Source: Deltaproteobacteria bacterium (GTDB taxonomy: Bacteria > Desulfobacterota > Desulfobacteria > Desulfobacterales > JAFDFH01). Taken from it: a stretch of 9,713 bases of DNA. Positions 6,689 through 9,713 of this stretch are shown here, piece after piece (positions within the stretch are counted from its first letter, which is position 1; each line of letters begins with the position of its first letter). The stretch covers positions 1 to 9,713 of the forward strand of contig JAFDFH010000065.1 of the NCBI GenBank assembly GCA_019309945.1, read 5' to 3'. Under the pieces are notes generated by a model. The model saw only the letters and a list, made by a program, of their open reading frames with translations, did not search any database and was not told the DNA's origin. The translations under genes were made by a program, and so were the position numbers.

Positions 6689-6876
6689 GAACATCGAACG
6701 TCCAACATCGAATATTAAATGGGAAAAGATGAAGAAACAGAAATAGCCATTCAAAGTTCGACATTGGTTTTTTTATTCGATTTTTAATAGTTTGAGGAGC
6801 GGAGCGACATCATTATTCGATGTTGGACGTTCGATGTTCGATGTTGGACGTTCATCTTTTAATATGTTCGATGTTC
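6689..6876. repeat. Inverted repeat with tandem GATGTTGGACG units between argS and the SPOR gene
   Basis: The left arm 6689-6714 is a perfect 26-bp inverted copy of 6814-6839, separated by 99 bases. The 14-base unit TTCGATGTTGGACG occurs at 6816-6829 and again at 6837-6850, and a shorter echo, GTTCGATGTTCATC, ends near 6876. The transcript could fold into a long hairpin, though no U-run follows. This is non-coding and looks like a short-repeat cluster. A 3' end-forming or stabilising role for argS mRNA is only a guess. Confidence 0.8.
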
Positions 6877-6958
6877 ATCTCTTTAAACAAGCCCGTCGGC
6901 ATAAATGCAACGTATGAACATTTACAAGACAACTTAGCGCTTATGGGGTTCATAGTAA

Positions 6959-7627
6959 TTGGTAAAAAACAATAAAAAACCATTGCCGAAGAAAAAAGCG
7001 TCCTCTGCGCCCAAACGCAAAGGGTATGCCTTGTGGATTTGTTTAATTTTTTTTATTTCCGCGTGGATGTTTCTGCTCGGGATCTTCGTGGGCCGAGGGA
7101 CCACGCCGGTGCATTTTGATATTCAAAAACTTCAAAAAGAACTGGCCGATCTAAGAGAAGTCATCCTCAAGAAGGAAAAAAAGAAATTCAAAATCGATCC
7201 GGATGTTTTAGACCAAGGGTCGGATCTTGGTTTTTACGAAGCCTTAAAACGGTCCCGGAACAATCCCGAAACTTATGACAATTTTCACGCGGATATTTCT
7301 TCACAAAAAAGAAAATCTTTGCCGGAAAAGGCAGTTGAACCTAAAGTCATTCAGAAGGAAAAGACAGCCCATGGCGTTAGAAAGGCCAAAACAGACGATC
7401 GCTTTACCATTCAGGTTGCAGCGCTCAAGGACGCCTTAGTTGCCGACAAAATGACAGCGCAGCTTAAAAAAAAGGGATATCCCGCCTACCGCGTCTTCGT
7501 CCAAATACCCGATAAAGGGATCTGGTACAGGATAAGGGTAGGGTTTTTTCAAAACCGGGATGAGGCCCAAAGCACTTTGAACCGGTTGAAAAAAGAGGGA
7601 TTTAAGGCTATTGTGATTAAACAATAG
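6959..7627 (+). CDS. Membrane-anchored SPOR-domain protein
   Basis: This is a 222-residue bitopic inner-membrane protein. A lysine-rich cytoplasmic tail (1-22) precedes one transmembrane helix (about 23-45, YALWICLIFFISAWMFLLGI). A charged, probably coiled linker follows (55-80, QKLQKELADLREVILKKEKK), then a low-complexity region and a C-terminal SPOR domain (about 147-222, from RFTIQVAALKD, including GYPAYRVFV and WYRIRVGFF). SPOR domains bind denuded septal peptidoglycan, so a role in cell division or envelope maintenance is likely. The exact partner is unknown. An in-frame TAA directly before the frame leaves TTG at 6959 as the only start that keeps the helix intact; GGGG about 12 bases upstream is a weak binding site. 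The gene lies between argS and gatC on the same strand. Confidence 0.85.
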   Translation: MVKNNKKPLPKKKASSAPKRKGYALWICLIFFISAWMFLLGIFVGRGTTPVHFDIQKLQKELADLREVILKKEKKKFKIDPDVLDQGSDLGFYEALKRSRNNPETYDNFHADISSQKRKSLPEKAVEPKVIQKEKTAHGVRKAKTDDRFTIQVAALKDALVADKMTAQLKKKGYPAYRVFVQIPDKGIWYRIRVGFFQNRDEAQSTLNRLKKEGFKAIVIKQ

Positions 7628-7631
7628 CGTG

Positions 7632-7666
7632 TTTAGTGTTTTGTTTGAATATCCGAAACCACTAAA
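7632..7666 (+). promoter_or_regulatory. Stem-loop in the gap before gatC
   Basis: TTTAGTG (7632-7638) pairs with CACTAAA (7660-7666). An inner GTTT/AAAC helix (7643-7646 with 7656-7659) stacks below a four-base bulge. It sits five bases after the SPOR stop codon and ahead of the gatC ribosome binding site. No U-run follows, so a processing site is as likely as termination. The role is inferred. Confidence 0.3.
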
Positions 7667-7698
7667 TCATTGTCATAAACCAAAGGTAGGAACATATT

Positions 7699-7986
7699 AT
7701 GAAAATAACAAAGGAAGAGGTCGTTTACGTGGCAAACCTTGCCCGCCTGGATCTGGATGACGCCTCCATCGAAAAATTTGCAAGTCAAATCGGCACCATC
7801 CTGGAATATGTCGATACCCTCAACCGTGTGGATACAAAAGGCGTGCGGCCAACCTCGCACGCGATTTCGCTGACCAACGCCTTTCGGGAAGACACGCAGA
7901 GAGAACATCTTGACAGAGACACGGCACTGGCCAATGCCCCTGAAAAGGAGGATGGAAATTTTATCGTTCCAAAAATAATCGGATAG
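7699..7986 (+). CDS. gatC: Asp/Glu-tRNA(Asn/Gln) amidotransferase subunit C
   Basis: GatC is the small scaffold subunit of the GatCAB amidotransferase, which converts Glu-tRNA-Gln and/or Asp-tRNA-Asn to the correctly amidated forms. It wraps around GatA and contacts GatB. The 95 residues are the normal length. Typical features are the N-terminal KEEVVYVANLARLDL (5-19), the helix through FASQIGTILEYVDTL (27-41), and the C-terminal motif DGNFIVPKIIG (85-95), which docks on GatA. The ATG has AGGTAGG about eight bases upstream. The gatA gene starts 30 bases after its stop on the same strand, so the two are almost certainly co-transcribed. Confidence 0.96.
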   Translation: MKITKEEVVYVANLARLDLDDASIEKFASQIGTILEYVDTLNRVDTKGVRPTSHAISLTNAFREDTQREHLDRDTALANAPEKEDGNFIVPKIIG

Positions 7987-8016
7987 AAAGTAGAGTGTCT
8001 TAGGAGTTAGAATTGC

Positions 8017-9483
8017 ATGAATCTACATGAACTCAATATAGGAGAAGCCCTTAAACTTTTAAAGAAGAAAGCGATATCCTCGGTGGAGCTGACTCGGGCG
8101 GTCCTGGATCGCATCGATGATGTTGAGGAAAAAGTAGGAGCCTATATCACCGTCGCTACGGAATCGGCATTAGACCAGGCAAAGCTTGCGGATAAAGCCA
8201 TTTCTGAGGGAAACGTTTCTCCGCTGACCGGCATCCCTTTGGCAATCAAGGATCTCATCTGCACCAAAGGGGTAAAAACCACCTGTGCCTCAAGGATTCT
8301 TGAAAATTTCATACCGCCATACGATGCAACGGTCATCAAAAAACTGAAACAGGCCGGTGCCGTGGTGATCGGAAAAACAAACATGGACGAATTTGCAATG
8401 GGTTCATCGACCGAGAACTCAGCTATAAAACGGACCCGCAATCCATGGAACCTGACCCGAATTCCGGGCGGTTCAAGCGGCGGGTCCGCGGCCGCCGTGG
8501 CTGCCGATATGTGCCTGGGAGCCCTGGGTTCAGATACCGGCGGATCCATTCGCCAGCCCGCATCCCACTGTGGCGTGGTAGGGATGAAACCCACATACGG
8601 GAGGGTTTCCCGGTTCGGGCTGGTCGCCTTTGCTTCCTCCCTGGACCAGATCGGTCCCCTGACAAAAAACGTCGGGGATAGTGCCCTGCTGATGAATGCA
8701 ATCGCCGGGTATGATGCTTCGGATTCCACCTCCGTACCAATGGATCGACCGGATTACACTTCCTCCCTTGATGACGGGTTAAAGGGTTTTCGTATCGGTA
8801 TTCCCGGGGAGTACAACGCCACTGAAGGGCTCCATCCCGAAGTTTTGGCGGCCGTCGAAAACGCTATCAAGACTCTTGAAGACATGGGTGCCCAGCGCGT
8901 TGAAGTCTCTTTGCCCCATACGCAATATGCAGTGGCGGCTTATTATGTGATTGCACCGGCCGAAGCCAGTTCAAACCTGGCCAGATACGATGGGGTAAAG
9001 TATGGTTTAAGGGATAAAAACCAAAACAGCTTGATGGAAATGTATAAAAGCACCCGGTCAAAAGGATTTGGTCCCGAAGTTCAGCGGCGTATCATTATCG
9101 GGACCTATGCGCTTTCCGCAGGGTATTACGATGCCTATTGCGGGAAGGCGTCCCAGGTTCGAACCCTGATTATAGAAGATTTTAAAAAAGCCTTTGAAAC
9201 CTGTGATGTCATCTTGTCGCCGGTGGCACCGACACCGGCTTTTAGAATCGGGGAAAAGACTGATGACCCACTGACCATGTATCTATCCGACATATTTACG
9301 CTATCGGCAAATCTCGCCGGCATACCGGGCATTGCGGTCCCCTGCGGTTTTTCCTCAGAGGGCCTGCCGATCGGGCTCCAGATCATGGGGAAGCATTTTG
9401 ACGAGGAAACCCTTTTAAAAGTGGCTTTCAATTTCGAGCAGGCAACCGATTTTCATAAAAAAAAGCCGATGTTCCCGGGTTAA
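8017..9483 (+). CDS. gatA: Asp/Glu-tRNA(Asn/Gln) amidotransferase subunit A
   Basis: GatA is the amidase subunit of GatCAB. It releases ammonia from glutamine (or asparagine) and passes it to GatB for amidation of mischarged tRNA. The 488 residues are full length. The Ser-cisSer-Lys triad of the amidase signature family is present: Lys78 in PLAIKD, Ser153 in GGSSGGSAAAVAA and the nucleophile Ser177 in SDTGGSIRQPA. MKPTYGRVSRFGL follows, as in the family. AGGAG lies about ten bases before the ATG, and gatC lies just upstream. No gatB is seen in the window; it may follow beyond the right edge or lie elsewhere, since a structured repeat begins soon after the stop codon. The genome probably lacks a direct GlnRS or AsnRS route for at least one of these tRNAs, but that cannot be seen here. 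Confidence 0.97.
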   Translation: MNLHELNIGEALKLLKKKAISSVELTRAVLDRIDDVEEKVGAYITVATESALDQAKLADKAISEGNVSPLTGIPLAIKDLICTKGVKTTCASRILENFIPPYDATVIKKLKQAGAVVIGKTNMDEFAMGSSTENSAIKRTRNPWNLTRIPGGSSGGSAAAVAADMCLGALGSDTGGSIRQPASHCGVVGMKPTYGRVSRFGLVAFASSLDQIGPLTKNVGDSALLMNAIAGYDASDSTSVPMDRPDYTSSLDDGLKGFRIGIPGEYNATEGLHPEVLAAVENAIKTLEDMGAQRVEVSLPHTQYAVAAYYVIAPAEASSNLARYDGVKYGLRDKNQNSLMEMYKSTRSKGFGPEVQRRIIIGTYALSAGYYDAYCGKASQVRTLIIEDFKKAFETCDVILSPVAPTPAFRIGEKTDDPLTMYLSDIFTLSANLAGIPGIAVPCGFSSEGLPIGLQIMGKHFDEETLLKVAFNFEQATDFHKKKPMFPG

Positions 9484-9497
9484 TAAAAATAGAAAGG

Positions 9498-9713
9498 GTA
9501 ACTTCTTAAAAACTTATGGAGCGGAGTCATCCGGTATTTTTTTTCAAAGCGGGCAACTGTTTGAAGCCGTTTAGGGCGGCTTACAGAGACCCGAACAGTA
9601 TAAATTGTTGATTGTACCCTGTTTGTGCTAAGCGACACACTCATTTTAGATCCCGTGCGCGGGGCACTGTTAGGCGCCCTTAACGGCAAGTTTTGGCCGT
9701 ATTGAAAAAAATT
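9498..9713 (+). repeat. Structured dispersed repeat, copy B, cut by the window edge
   Basis: This is the second copy of the repeat at 4475-4701, in the same orientation, starting 14 bases after the gatA stop codon. It lacks the 11-12-base insertion of copy A. The AAGCCG/CGGCTT hairpin and the ACGGC/GCCGT segment are unchanged, while the 9597-9604 with 9622-9629 stem keeps pairing through two G-U wobbles. As it lies directly downstream of gatA it is likely transcribed with that gene. Confidence 0.8.

Noticed and set aside
8142..8729. A 195-codon open frame on the minus strand.
   Set aside because: It lies wholly antisense to gatA over its strongest catalytic motifs and shows no family features; it is a shadow of a GC-rich gene.

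Overview
The window looks like a chromosomal stretch from an anaerobic Desulfobacterota bacterium, probably a Desulfobacterales-type sulfate reducer or syntroph. This is inferred from a non-decarboxylating-type glutaryl-CoA dehydrogenase next to a glutaconyl-CoA decarboxylase alpha subunit, and from gaps full of short dispersed repeats. No rRNA, tRNA or CRISPR array was seen.

Left part (1-3807, minus strand). Reading leftward, fabH (ketoacyl-ACP synthase III) comes first, then acd (glutaryl-CoA dehydrogenase), then gcdA, which runs off the left edge. acd and gcdA form a metabolic pair: glutaryl-CoA is oxidised to glutaconyl-CoA, which a membrane complex containing GcdA then decarboxylates while pumping Na+. 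As written, gcdA is broken by an exact 47-bp tandem duplication, which is either a recent mutation or an assembly error. fabH is visibly more AT-rich than the other genes and stands alone.

Middle part (2376-4980). This is mostly repeat debris. Two 142-bp MITE-like elements (2391-2532 and 3899-4040) share a hairpin core but have different termini, and each is flanked by a short target duplication. The first sits in the Shine-Dalgarno region of acd and leaves it intact. The second splits a small plus-strand ORF, which becomes continuous again (66 codons) when the element and one duplication are removed. A lone terminus of the first type lies at 2704-2745. A larger structured repeat lies at 4475-4701.

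Right part (4981-9483, plus strand). This is a housekeeping block: argS (arginyl-tRNA synthetase), a membrane-anchored SPOR-domain protein, gatC and gatA (amidotransferase subunits). A 26-bp inverted repeat with extra tandem copies fills the argS-SPOR gap. Fourteen bases after gatA a second copy of the structured repeat begins and runs off the right edge. The two copies lie in direct orientation around the block. In one stem, both base differences turn Watson-Crick pairs into G-U pairs, which hints at a conserved RNA structure read from the plus strand.
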